The position numbers and the translations under genes were made by a program. This document shows positions 16,033 through 24,121 of a stretch of 49,403 nucleotides of DNA, one piece after another. The stretch comes from DATLNF01 sp046590575. Its GTDB lineage: Bacteria; Actinomycetota; Actinomycetes; BP-191. Location of the stretch: the NCBI GenBank assembly GCA_046590575.1, contig JBKJUS010000172.1:1-49403 (forward strand). Reading direction: 5' to 3'. The notes below the pieces were generated by a model. It did no database searches, had not been told where the DNA came from, and was given only the letters and a program-made list of their open reading frames with translations. Every line of letters begins with the position of its first letter. Position 1 is the stretch's first letter.

Positions 16033-17583
16033 CTACCCGACACCGATCGAGGTCATGAGGTTCTGCACGGCTCCGTCGGTGATGCCGAAGATGAACTTCG
16101 GGTAGACGCCCAAAGCGAGAATCAGCACGAGGAGCGGCGACCAAGCCGCGAGCTCCAGGCCCATGACGTCGTTGAACCGCTCGGCTCTCCACCGCTCGGG
16201 TACTACCCCGAGGTTGACCCGCTGGAGCAACCAGAGGAAGTAGCCGGCAGTCAGCACCGTGCCGATCGCACCGAAGACCATGAGCGTGCGGAAGAGCGTG
16301 AGACTCAGACCTTCGGCCGGCTCGAACGCGGCCAAGAGCGAGAACACCTCGCCCCAGAACCCGGCGAGCCCAGGTAGTCCGAGCGACGCGATCGACGTGA
16401 AGGTCAGCAGAGAGGCGAGGTAGGGCATCTTCACCATCATGCCGCCGCCGATCTCGGCGATCTCACCTGTGTGGTAGCGGTCTTTGATCGACCCCACGAT
16501 GAAGAAGAGCATCCCGGTCACCACGCCATGGGAGATGTTGCCAAAGAGCGCTGCGTTGATCCCCGTGGGGGTCATGGTGGCGATGCCGAGCATCACGAAG
16601 CCCATGTGACCCACCGAGGAGAAGGCGATCATCCGCTTCATCTCCTTCTGCGCGAGGCAGCAGAGCGAGCCGTAGATGATCGCGACGACAGCCAGTACGC
16701 CGATCCAGGGCGCGTAGTCCATGGCCGCCTCGGGCAGGATGGGGATGCCGATCCGAACGAAGCCGTACGTGCCGAACTTCAGCAGGATGCCGGCGAGCAG
16801 CACCGACCCGATCGTCGGGGCCTCGGTGTGCGCGTCAGGCAGCCAGGTGTGCAACGGCCACATCGGCACCTTGACCGCGAAGCCGAGGAAAAGGCCGGCA
16901 AAGCAGATCAGGCCGAAGTCGCCTGCGAAGGCGCCGGCCCCACCCAACTCCGCGAGCTTCACCATGTCGAACGTCTCCTGGCCGGCCGGGGCCTTGAAGT
17001 ACAGCGCCAGGAAGGACAGCAGCAGGAAGGCCGAGCCGAAGAGCGTGTAAAGGAAGAACTTGATGCTCGCGTAGGACCGGTTAGGTCCACCCCAAATCGC
17101 GATCATGAAGAACATCGGCACGAGGACGACTTCGAAGAAGACGAAGAAGAGCAGCAGGTCGAGAGAGATGAAGGCACCGATCATCCCGACCTCGAGCAGC
17201 ATCATCAGGCTGAGCAGCGCCTTGGGCTTGCCGGGGTGGGGAATGGTCTTGAGTGAGTAGATCGCGCACAGGAACGTCAGCAGTGCGCTTAACACGATGA
17301 GCGGCAGGGAGATGCCGTCGATGCCCACGTGATAGCGGGAGTTGATCGCATCGATCCACTGGTAGTCGACTTCGTACTGGTAGGCACTGCTGGTCGACGC
17401 GAAGTCGTAGTCGTACCCGACGAGAAGGCCGAGCGTGACGAGGAACGTCGCGAGGGAGAAGAAGACCGCTAGACCCTTCACGGCGCGTTCCTGCACTGCA
17501 GGCATCACAGCGATGACGACAGCGCCCAGCAGCGGCACGAGCACCGACAGAGTCAGCGCCCAGTCGTGCCAGAACTCATCCAT
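16033..17583 (-). CDS. nuoM: NADH-quinone oxidoreductase subunit M, second cluster
   Basis: 516-residue antiporter-like subunit. Conserved features are 'FFFEVVLVPMFFMIAIWGG' in helix 5 (catalytic Glu), 'VKVPMWPLHTWLPDAHTEAP' (Lys and His of the channel) and 'KEMKRMIAFSSVGHMGFVML'. It follows nuoL after an 80-base gap, the largest gap inside this operon. It is distinct in sequence from the copy at 26,662-28,212, so the two clusters are not a recent duplication. Confidence 0.96.
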   Translation of the reverse strand: MDEFWHDWALTLSVLVPLLGAVVIAVMPAVQERAVKGLAVFFSLATFLVTLGLLVGYDYDFASTSSAYQYEVDYQWIDAINSRYHVGIDGISLPLIVLSALLTFLCAIYSLKTIPHPGKPKALLSLMMLLEVGMIGAFISLDLLLFFVFFEVVLVPMFFMIAIWGGPNRSYASIKFFLYTLFGSAFLLLSFLALYFKAPAGQETFDMVKLAELGGAGAFAGDFGLICFAGLFLGFAVKVPMWPLHTWLPDAHTEAPTIGSVLLAGILLKFGTYGFVRIGIPILPEAAMDYAPWIGVLAVVAIIYGSLCCLAQKEMKRMIAFSSVGHMGFVMLGIATMTPTGINAALFGNISHGVVTGMLFFIVGSIKDRYHTGEIAEIGGGMMVKMPYLASLLTFTSIASLGLPGLAGFWGEVFSLLAAFEPAEGLSLTLFRTLMVFGAIGTVLTAGYFLWLLQRVNLGVVPERWRAERFNDVMGLELAAWSPLLVLILALGVYPKFIFGITDGAVQNLMTSIGVG

Positions 17584-17663
17584 CTCGGCGGTCCCTCTCC
17601 TCGTACGACGTGATGCGGTTCGTGCGGGTGGTCTTCAGCGGGGAACTCATCCAGTGGCCCTGG

Positions 17664-19718
17664 TCACCGTGCCGCAAACGCGACAGCGAGGGCTACCACG
17701 CCGACGAACATGCCGGTGGCGTAGGCCTGGACATTCCCGCTCTGCATCAGCGCGAGCGCCTTGCCGATGAACGCCGACGCCCGACCCGACCCGTTGACGG
17801 TGCCATCGATGACGCTCTGGTCGATTGCGTACGTCGCACGTCCGGCGAGCACCGCACCCTTGCCGGCCAGGTTGGGCGGAGCGTCGAAGACGTTCTGGTT
17901 GAGCCAGTTGGACCCCGCTGCGACGGTGGTGCGCATCGGCCGGACGATGCCGTGCAGGTAAAGGTCGTCGATGAAGAACTTGCGCTCGAGCGTCTTGGTG
18001 AGCAGACCCATGTTGAGCGTGGGGTCGCGTCGTGGGAGGCCCTTGCCGTAGATCGCGTACCCCACGCCCACACCGATCACGGCCAGTGCGACCGACGTGC
18101 CGGCGACGATGGGCAGCAGTTCGGGCTTGTGGTAGGCCTGACCGGCGAAGGCCACGACCCGCTTGATGTTGTGCCCATCGGGCCAGAACGGCGAGCCCCA
18201 GAACCCGACCAGCGCGGCGGGCACGGAGAGCACCATGAGAGGCACGGTGATCGCGGCCGACGACTCGTGCGGGTGACCCTTGCCCCGGTAGCTGCCGAGC
18301 CAGGTCAAGCAGTACATCCGAGTCACGTAGAAGGCCGTCAGGACTGCCGTGACGATCGCCGAGGCGAACACCATCTTGCCCACGATCGGCGAGGTCGCGA
18401 CGTCCTCGATCGGGGTGCCGAACCCGGCTGCGTAGTAGGCGTCGAGAATGACCTCGTCCTTGCTCCAGAAGCCGGCCAGCGGCGGGATCCCGGCGAGGGC
18501 GACGCACCCGATCAGGTAGGTCGCGTGGGTGCGCGGGAGGTACTTTCGCAACCCGCCCATCTCGCTCATGTTGTTGGTGTGCACGGCGTGGATGACGGAA
18601 CCCGCGCCGAGGAAGAGCAGGCCCTTGAAAGCGGCGTGCGTGAAGAGGTGGAAGAACCCGGCGGTGTAGCCGCCCACCGACAGCCCGGCCGTCATGTAGG
18701 CCAACTGGCTGACGGTGGAGTAGGCGAGCACCTTCTTGATGTCGTCCTGCACCAACGCGATGAGCGCGGCCATCGTCATGGTGATCGCGGCGAGCACGCC
18801 GATGAGGTTGAGCGCCGGGCCGGAGAGCTCGAAGACCGGGTAGAGCCGCGCGACCATGTAGATGCCGGACGCGACCATCGTCGCCGGGTGGATCAACGCC
18901 GACACCGGCGTAGGGCCGGCCATCGCGTCGGGCAGCCACGTGTGCAACGGGAACTGCGCACTCTTGCCGACTGCGCCGAAGAAGATCGCCACGGTGCCCG
19001 CGACGAGCAGGTTGCGCGGCATCTCGCCGGATTCGGCTCGTTCGATGATCGTCGAGAACTCGAAGCTCTCCGCCCCCCAGAAGAGGATGAAGATGCCGAT
19101 CATGAAACCGACGTCGCCGACTCGCGTGGTGAGAAACGCCTTGATCGCGGCGTTGGAGTTGGGAGTCTCCTCCCAGAAGTGCCCGATCAAAAAGTAGGAG
19201 CAAACACCCATGATCTCCCAGCCCACAAGCATGAGCAGGAGGTTGTCGGCGATCGTCACGATGAGCATGCCGGTGGTGAACAGGCTCAGCATCGCGAAGA
19301 AGAAGGTGTATCGACTGTCGCCGTCCATGTACGAGGTCGAGTAGACCTGTACGAGCAACGAGACGAGACAGACGATGACGAACATCAGCGCAGCAAGGCC
19401 GTCGACCTTCATGCCCAGCGTCAGTCGGCCGTCGCCGAACGGCGTGAGAATGACCTTCTGCTCCTCCACGAACCCCGGGTGCAGGTAGGCCTGGGAGAAG
19501 ACTCCGATGGACACCACGAGCGAGGCCGCGATGGCGGCGATCCCGACCACAGTTCCTGAGGTCCGCATCCGCTTGCCGAAGAAGAGGATCACGACGAAAG
19601 CGACGAAAGGGAACACCGGGATCAGCCAGGCGAAGTCTGGCCACGTCGTCCCGGCCAGCTGGATGGGAACAGAGACCTCCTCCGACGCGAGGATGGCGAC
19701 CAGTGGGCTCTCAATCAC
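17664..19718 (-). CDS. nuoL: NADH-quinone oxidoreductase subunit L, second cluster
   Basis: 684-residue distal antiporter-like subunit with the lateral helix at its C-terminal end. The pump motifs are intact: 'MLVGWEIMGVCSYFLIGHFW' (helix 5 Glu), 'KSAQFPLHTWLPDAMAGPTP' (Lys/His) and 'DDIKKVLAYSTVSQLAYM'. It starts with GTG at 19718, overlapping the nuoK stop (GTGA). It is about 40 residues longer than the first-cluster copy, mostly in the C-terminal part. Confidence 0.96.
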   Translation of the reverse strand: MIESPLVAILASEEVSVPIQLAGTTWPDFAWLIPVFPFVAFVVILFFGKRMRTSGTVVGIAAIAASLVVSIGVFSQAYLHPGFVEEQKVILTPFGDGRLTLGMKVDGLAALMFVIVCLVSLLVQVYSTSYMDGDSRYTFFFAMLSLFTTGMLIVTIADNLLLMLVGWEIMGVCSYFLIGHFWEETPNSNAAIKAFLTTRVGDVGFMIGIFILFWGAESFEFSTIIERAESGEMPRNLLVAGTVAIFFGAVGKSAQFPLHTWLPDAMAGPTPVSALIHPATMVASGIYMVARLYPVFELSGPALNLIGVLAAITMTMAALIALVQDDIKKVLAYSTVSQLAYMTAGLSVGGYTAGFFHLFTHAAFKGLLFLGAGSVIHAVHTNNMSEMGGLRKYLPRTHATYLIGCVALAGIPPLAGFWSKDEVILDAYYAAGFGTPIEDVATSPIVGKMVFASAIVTAVLTAFYVTRMYCLTWLGSYRGKGHPHESSAAITVPLMVLSVPAALVGFWGSPFWPDGHNIKRVVAFAGQAYHKPELLPIVAGTSVALAVIGVGVGYAIYGKGLPRRDPTLNMGLLTKTLERKFFIDDLYLHGIVRPMRTTVAAGSNWLNQNVFDAPPNLAGKGAVLAGRATYAIDQSVIDGTVNGSGRASAFIGKALALMQSGNVQAYATGMFVGVVALAVAFAAR

Positions 19719-20083
19719 CGGACCTTGGCCTCCACGGATGCGGCGGTGGCGCGGTCACTGCCGCGCGGTGCGCCCTGGGCGTCTCCCAGCTCGGTGAGCG
19801 AGTCGATGTCGACGCTCTCATGGGTGCGGTAGATCATGAGCACGATCGCCAGCCCGACGCCGACTTCCGCGGCGGCGACCGCGATGATGAACAGCGCGAA
19901 GATCTGACCCGCGAGCAGGGTGTCCTGCAGCCAGGCGTTGAACGCGATCATGTTGATGCTCACGGCATTGAGCATGATTTCGATCGACATCAGCACGAGC
20001 ACGGCGTTGCGTCGAGCCAGTACGCCGTACACGCCAATGGCAAAGAGCAGCGAGGCGAGGACCGTCGGATAGACCAGATGCAC
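19715..20083 (-). CDS. nuoK: NADH-quinone oxidoreductase subunit K, second cluster
   Basis: Small three-helix membrane subunit next to NuoJ and NuoN. The core includes 'RRNAVLVLMSIEIMLNAVSI' with the conserved membrane Glu and 'FALFIIAVAAAEVGVGLAIV' with the second Glu. I chose GTG at 20083 because GGGAGGT lies seven bases upstream, directly after the nuoJ stop. An in-frame ATG at 20101 would overlap nuoJ. The 122 residues exceed the usual 99-105 because of a C-terminal tail ('VDIDSLTELGDAQGAPRG') that the first-cluster copy lacks. Confidence 0.94.
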   Translation of the reverse strand: MHLVYPTVLASLLFAIGVYGVLARRNAVLVLMSIEIMLNAVSINMIAFNAWLQDTLLAGQIFALFIIAVAAAEVGVGLAIVLMIYRTHESVDIDSLTELGDAQGAPRGSDRATAASVEAKVR

Positions 20084-20084
20084 G

Positions 20085-20630
20085 TCAGCGACCTCCCTCA
20101 TCGTTTCGGGACAGCACGATTGAGCCGATCAGCGCCGCAAGGAGGAGGACGGACACGACCTCGAACGGCAGGACGTAGTGCTGGAAGATCGCGGATCCGG
20201 TCTCCTCGGCGCCCGACGCGGTGAAGTCGTCGAGGTCGATGTAGGCATGGCGGAACGCGTCGACCATGAGCGTGGCCAGCGTGCCGCCGAGCGCCGTCGC
20301 CACGATGGCCGCGGCCACCCGGTTCTCCCCGTCCAGGCCCGCGGTACCACCGATCGGGGCCTTGGTGAGCATGATTCCGAAGAGCAGGAGCACCACGACC
20401 GAGCCGATATAGATCAGCACCTGCACCCAGGCGATGAACTCCGCAGTGAGCATGAGGTAGGCGCCCGCCACGCCCGCGAGCGTGACCACCAGCCAGAGGG
20501 CGGCGTGCACGACGTTCTTGGTCGTCACGACGAGCACGGCACTCGCGACGGAGACCAGCCCGAGGAGGATGAAGATGATCTCCTGAGCGGTGACGTCGGC
20601 ATAGCCCGGCGCGGCCTGCGCAAGGGTCAT
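20085..20630 (-). CDS. nuoJ: NADH-quinone oxidoreductase subunit J, second cluster
   Basis: 181-residue membrane subunit with five helices. It has the conserved 'KNVVHAALWLVVTLAGVAGA' and 'EFIAWVQVLIYIGSVVVLLL' segments, the latter holding the pi-bulge helix that couples quinone chemistry to pumping in complex I. Its ATG overlaps the nuoI stop (ATGA). It lacks the long Pro/Gly-rich C-terminal tail of the first-cluster NuoJ. Confidence 0.94.
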   Translation of the reverse strand: MTLAQAAPGYADVTAQEIIFILLGLVSVASAVLVVTTKNVVHAALWLVVTLAGVAGAYLMLTAEFIAWVQVLIYIGSVVVLLLFGIMLTKAPIGGTAGLDGENRVAAAIVATALGGTLATLMVDAFRHAYIDLDDFTASGAEETGSAIFQHYVLPFEVVSVLLLAALIGSIVLSRNDEGGR

Positions 20631-21670
20631 AGCTGTCCCTTTCGGGCCTTCTTCACCCAGGCCGACTTGGCCTTGGCCCGGGCCACGCGGTCGGGTAGCC
20701 CTGAAGCGATGGCGGCGTCGTACGTCTCCTGATCGATCTGCGGCTCACCGACGTCGACGTGCTCCGCGGCCACCGCCTCGACGGCGGGCGGAGCCGCTTC
20801 AGCCGTCGGAGAGGAGACGTCGGGGGACGTCTCAGCAGGCACGTCGGCAGGTGCGTCAGCAGCCGGGGGGGCCTCGTCGTGAACGAGGTTCTCCTTCTTC
20901 CAGACCTTCATCCAGGCCGACTTGCCCTTGGCCCGGGCGACCCGCTCGGGGTCCCCCGCAGCCAGCGACGCGGCGAAAACCGCCTGGTCGACGCCGACGT
21001 CGTCCTTGGCGATCTCGGCGTGTTCCCGCTTCGCGCCTGCGCCGGCCTTCGTAGGTGCGGCGACGGCCTCGGGCTCGACGACCGCTGCCGCCGGAGTCGC
21101 GGTGGCTGCGGCCAGCGCGGGCGTGGCTACAGGGGCGCTGCCCATGAGCGCAGGCGCCTCGACGAGGATCGGCTCAGCCTTCGCCGCCGCGGCAACCTCG
21201 GCCGGCTCGTCGCCGTCGGGGTCCAGCGCCGGCGGCGCCGGCACTGTGTACATCCACTCGCGCAGCCGGTCCATCTCGTGGGTCAACTCGCGGACGTCGT
21301 ACTCGGAGTACTCGAACTCCGGCGACCAGAAGAGCGCGTCGAACGGGCACACCTCGATGCAGATGCCGCAGTACATGCACAGCGAGAAGTCGATGGCGAA
21401 GCGGTCGAGCATGTTGCGGGTGCGTGCCCGGGCGCCTGGCTCCTTCGGGGGCACCGTCTCCTTGTGGGAGTCGATGTAGATGCACCAGTCCGGGCACTCG
21501 CGGGCGCACAGCATGCAGACGGTGCAGTTCTCCTCCATCAGCGCGATGACGCCGCGAGTACGGGGCGCGAGCTCCGGCTTCACGTCGGGGTACTGCTTGG
21601 TGACCGACCGGCGGAGCATGGTGCCGAGGGTCACGGAAAGGCCCTTCAGGAGGCCGGTGCCGCCGGGCAT
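20627..21670 (-). CDS. nuoI: NADH-quinone oxidoreductase subunit I, second cluster, with long repeat-bearing C-terminal tail
   Basis: Ferredoxin-like subunit carrying two [4Fe-4S] clusters (N6a and N6b). Ligands are C49-C52-C55-C59 and C98-C101-C104-C108. The usual NuoI ends near residue 150. Here an extra 200 or so residues follow: Ala/Pro/Glu-rich linkers with two copies of a roughly 33-residue basic motif (about 227-259 and 312-344), each with 'RVARAK' and 'KSAW'. About 18 of 33 positions are identical between the copies. The extension is continuous in frame with the core. I do not recognise it as a known domain. Confidence 0.93.
   Translation of the reverse strand: MPGGTGLLKGLSVTLGTMLRRSVTKQYPDVKPELAPRTRGVIALMEENCTVCMLCARECPDWCIYIDSHKETVPPKEPGARARTRNMLDRFAIDFSLCMYCGICIEVCPFDALFWSPEFEYSEYDVRELTHEMDRLREWMYTVPAPPALDPDGDEPAEVAAAAKAEPILVEAPALMGSAPVATPALAAATATPAAAVVEPEAVAAPTKAGAGAKREHAEIAKDDVGVDQAVFAASLAAGDPERVARAKGKSAWMKVWKKENLVHDEAPPAADAPADVPAETSPDVSSPTAEAAPPAVEAVAAEHVDVGEPQIDQETYDAAIASGLPDRVARAKAKSAWVKKARKGQL
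20639..20992 (-). repeat. Two diverged copies of a ~99-base unit in the nuoI tail
   Basis: The units span about 20894-20992 and 20639-20737 and encode the two basic motifs in the NuoI tail. The best-matching stretch reads CAGGCCGACTTG then CCTTGGCCCGGGC on the plus strand in both copies. They are separated by about 156 bases of low-complexity Ala/Pro/Glu codons. Confidence 0.75.
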
Positions 21671-22666
21671 CTACTTCACCACCGTCACGAAGCCGGTCAC
21701 CAACACCTGCAGGAGGGAAAGCGGGATGAGCGCCTTCCAGCAGAACTTCTGCAACTGGTCCTCGCGCAGCCGAGGGTAGGTCGCGCGGAGCCAGATGACG
21801 ACGAAAGCGATGGCCAGCACCTTGGCCAGGGTGTAGCCGATGGCGAGCGGGTAGACATCACCGACCTGAACGACGTCCCAGAACGGACCTCGCCAGCCGC
21901 CGAGGAACACCGCGGTGATCAGCCCGGCCTGCACGACGATGCCGGCGTACTCAGCAAGCAGGAAGAGGGCGAACCGAAGGCCGGTGTACTCCGTCATGTG
22001 TCCGAAGATGATCTCGGAGTCGGCGATCGGCATGTCGAACGGCGGGCGGTTGAGCTCGGCGAGCGACGCGACGAAGAAGATGAAGAGGCCGACGCCCTGG
22101 ACGGGCAGCCACCACCACTCCCACTCGTTGATGATGCCGGTGAGGGACAGCGTGCCGGCGAGCATGACGGCCGACGCGGCGCAGAGGACCAGTGGCAGCT
22201 CGTACGCGATGAGCTGCGCCGCGCCGCGGATGCCGCCGAGGAGAGAGAACTTGTTGGCGCTGGACCACGCGGCCATCAACATGCCGATGACACCGATCGA
22301 GCTCACGGCCAGCGCGTAAAAGAGGCCGATATCGAGGTCCTGGGAGACCAGATCCGGGCCGACCGGGATGACGACGAGCACGAACATGTAGGGCAACAGC
22401 GACACCGCGGGGGCGAGCTTGAACACCCACTTGTCGGCGTTGGTCGGGACGACATCCTCCTTCTGGAGAAACTTGATCCCGTCAGCGACAAGCTGCGCCC
22501 AGCCGTGAAAGCCACCGGCGTACATCGGTCCCAGGCGCGACTGCATGTGCGCCATCGCCTTGTGCTCCATCTGCCCGACCACGAGAGGAACGGTCAAAAA
22601 GACGAGCAGCACACAGACGATGCGGAGCGTGAGCTCGAAGGCATACGAGTCGAGAATGCCGCTCAC
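21671..22666 (-). CDS. nuoH: NADH-quinone oxidoreductase subunit H, second cluster, with altered quinone-site residues
   Basis: Membrane subunit that in complex I forms the quinone entrance with NuoB and NuoD. 331 residues from GTG at 22666, which overlaps the nuoC stop (GTGA). Eight helices. The conserved loop normally reading PFD-x-PEAESE reads 'PPFDMPIADSE' here, so the first Glu is Ile214, the second is Asp216, and only Glu218 is kept. The N-terminal 'GPNRVGP' motif is 'GPMYAGG'. The copy at 31,780-32,961 has the normal residues. The changes point to a modified or lost quinone site. Confidence 0.94.
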   Translation of the reverse strand: MSGILDSYAFELTLRIVCVLLVFLTVPLVVGQMEHKAMAHMQSRLGPMYAGGFHGWAQLVADGIKFLQKEDVVPTNADKWVFKLAPAVSLLPYMFVLVVIPVGPDLVSQDLDIGLFYALAVSSIGVIGMLMAAWSSANKFSLLGGIRGAAQLIAYELPLVLCAASAVMLAGTLSLTGIINEWEWWWLPVQGVGLFIFFVASLAELNRPPFDMPIADSEIIFGHMTEYTGLRFALFLLAEYAGIVVQAGLITAVFLGGWRGPFWDVVQVGDVYPLAIGYTLAKVLAIAFVVIWLRATYPRLREDQLQKFCWKALIPLSLLQVLVTGFVTVVK

Positions 22667-23154
22667 TCGCCCGGCTCCTTCGCCCCGGGCCAGGGCTTGA
22701 CCTCGCGGCTCATGAGCAGGAACTCCTTGCGCAGCGGGTGACCCTCGAACTCGTCCGGAAGCAAGAGCTTGACGAGGTTGGGATGGCCATCGAAGACGAT
22801 GCCGAACATCTCCCAAGTCTCGCGCTCGTGCCAGTTGGCGCCACGGAAGACCCCGGTCATGGTCGGGAGTGTCGCCGCATCGTTGGGGACCACAGTGCGC
22901 AGTTGGATGTGGTGCTTGTGGATCGGCGAGTAGAGATGGGTGACGACGCCATAGCCGTCATCGCCCTCGTCGACGGCGGTGAGGAAGTCGAAGAACGTGA
23001 AGTCAAGGCCTCGGGTCGTCTTGGCGAAGCGGGCGGCATCGGCGTACCGGCTGGAGGCGACGGTGACCGTGGCGACGTCGTAGGACGTCTCGGTCGACAC
23101 CACGTCGGCACCGAGCTCCGCGACCAGACGCTGACTGATCTCTTCTGGCGTCAT
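22663..23154 (-). CDS. nuoC: NADH-quinone oxidoreductase subunit C, second cluster
   Basis: Peripheral-arm subunit (30 kDa family), 163 residues. It has the diagnostic 'NWHERETWEMFGIVFDGHP' and 'LLLPDEFEGHPLRKEF' motifs. ATGA overlap with the nuoB stop and GTGA overlap with the following nuoH leave no room for nuoD, which normally lies between C and H (with E, F, G). It aligns with NuoC alone and is not a NuoCD fusion, since nothing like the 49 kDa subunit follows. Confidence 0.95.
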   Translation of the reverse strand: MTPEEISQRLVAELGADVVSTETSYDVATVTVASSRYADAARFAKTTRGLDFTFFDFLTAVDEGDDGYGVVTHLYSPIHKHHIQLRTVVPNDAATLPTMTGVFRGANWHERETWEMFGIVFDGHPNLVKLLLPDEFEGHPLRKEFLLMSREVKPWPGAKEPGE

Positions 23155-23654
23155 CCGGCTTCCACCGTGAGGGGCTCCGCGGAGTAACGCTGCTTGAGCG
23201 ACTCATTCTGGATCTTGGTCTGCAACTTGATGATGCCCTGGAGCAATGCCTCCGGACGTGGCGGGCAGCCCGGGACGTAGACGTCGACCGGGATGATCTG
23301 GTCGACGCCCTTGGCCACGGAGTAGGAGTCCCAGTAGGGTCCGCCGCAGTTGGCGCACGAGCCGAAGGAGATGACGTACTTGGGCTCGGGCATCTGCTCG
23401 TAGAGACGCTTGACGGCCGGTGCCATCTTGTCGGTAAGCGTGCCGCTGACCACCATGAGGTCGGCCTGGCGGGGCCCGTGGGCGAACGGGATGACACCCA
23501 TCCGGATGAAGTCGTGCTCAGCCATCGAGGTCGCGATGAACTCGATGGCGCAGCAGGCGAGCCCGAAGTTGAACACCCACAAGGAGTACTTACGTCCCCA
23601 GTTGAGCACGAACCGGATCGGGGGCGGGACCTCGACCTTGTCACTCAGACCCAT
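23151..23654 (-). CDS. nuoB: NADH-quinone oxidoreductase subunit B, second cluster
   Basis: Carries the terminal [4Fe-4S] cluster N2. All four ligands are present: C34-C35 ('GLACCAIEF'), C100 ('SFGSCANCGG') and C130 ('YVPGCPPRPE'). An additional Cys103 sits three residues after C100, where the first-cluster copy has Ser. 167 residues. It overlaps nuoA by 10 bases and nuoC by 4. Electrons can therefore still reach N2, although the usual partner NuoD is not encoded in this operon. Confidence 0.95.
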   Translation of the reverse strand: MGLSDKVEVPPPIRFVLNWGRKYSLWVFNFGLACCAIEFIATSMAEHDFIRMGVIPFAHGPRQADLMVVSGTLTDKMAPAVKRLYEQMPEPKYVISFGSCANCGGPYWDSYSVAKGVDQIIPVDVYVPGCPPRPEALLQGIIKLQTKIQNESLKQRYSAEPLTVEAG

Positions 23655-24028
23655 TCGAGGACCTTCTTCTTCCAGGCGTAGAGGAGGCCAACGGCGAGCA
23701 GCAGGATGAAGATCACCATCTCGATGAAGACCGCCATTCCGTCACCGGCCTCGTCGAAAGTGCGGAGCACCGTCGCGAACGGGAACAGGAAGACGGACTC
23801 GATGTCGAAGATGACGAAGAGGAAAGCGAAGACGTAGTAGCGGATTTGGGTCTGCGACCAGCCCGTGCCCACTGGGTCGATGCCGCATTCATAGGTGAGG
23901 TACTTCTCCCGCCGCGGGCGGGTCGGGCGGATCAGCCGAGCGGCCGTGAAGGCCACGACGACGAAGGCCACGCCGGCCAGGATGACCGAGCCGACCGTCA
24001 CGTAGTCGGCGAAGTAGTCGTTGCTCAT
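23645..24028 (-). CDS. nuoA: NADH-quinone oxidoreductase subunit A, second cluster
   Basis: Three-helix membrane subunit (127 residues) near the quinone entrance. It has the family motif 'YECGIDPVG' with the loop Cys and 'AFLFVIFDIESVFLFPFATV' with the conserved Asp/Glu. I chose ATG at 24028 with GGGGAG just upstream; the frame is open further but is not NuoA-like. It is the first gene of the 10-gene operon, 93 bases after the prenyl synthase. A TAGGAT hexamer (24069-24074, minus strand) is a weak -10 candidate. Confidence 0.94.
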   Translation of the reverse strand: MSNDYFADYVTVGSVILAGVAFVVVAFTAARLIRPTRPRREKYLTYECGIDPVGTGWSQTQIRYYVFAFLFVIFDIESVFLFPFATVLRTFDEAGDGMAVFIEMVIFILLLAVGLLYAWKKKVLEWV

Positions 24029-24121
24029 CGCTCCCCAACTGATGGCGTCGCGGCGGGTGCGTCGAGGCATCCTAACGGGGCCAGAGTGCCGTCGCAGAAT
24101 CCGCGCCACGCATGACCGAGG

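Noticed and set aside
17610..22741. Very long plus-strand open frames (649 and 660 codons) opposite nuoL and nuoI-nuoH
   Set aside because: Their translations are charged, low-complexity and antisense to membrane proteins with clear family motifs; a codon-bias artefact.
22663..23154. Possibility that the second-cluster nuoC is a NuoCD fusion or hides nuoD
   Set aside because: The frame is only 163 codons, ends in NuoC-type sequence and overlaps nuoH; no 49 kDa-type motif was seen in any frame between 21,671 and 24,121.
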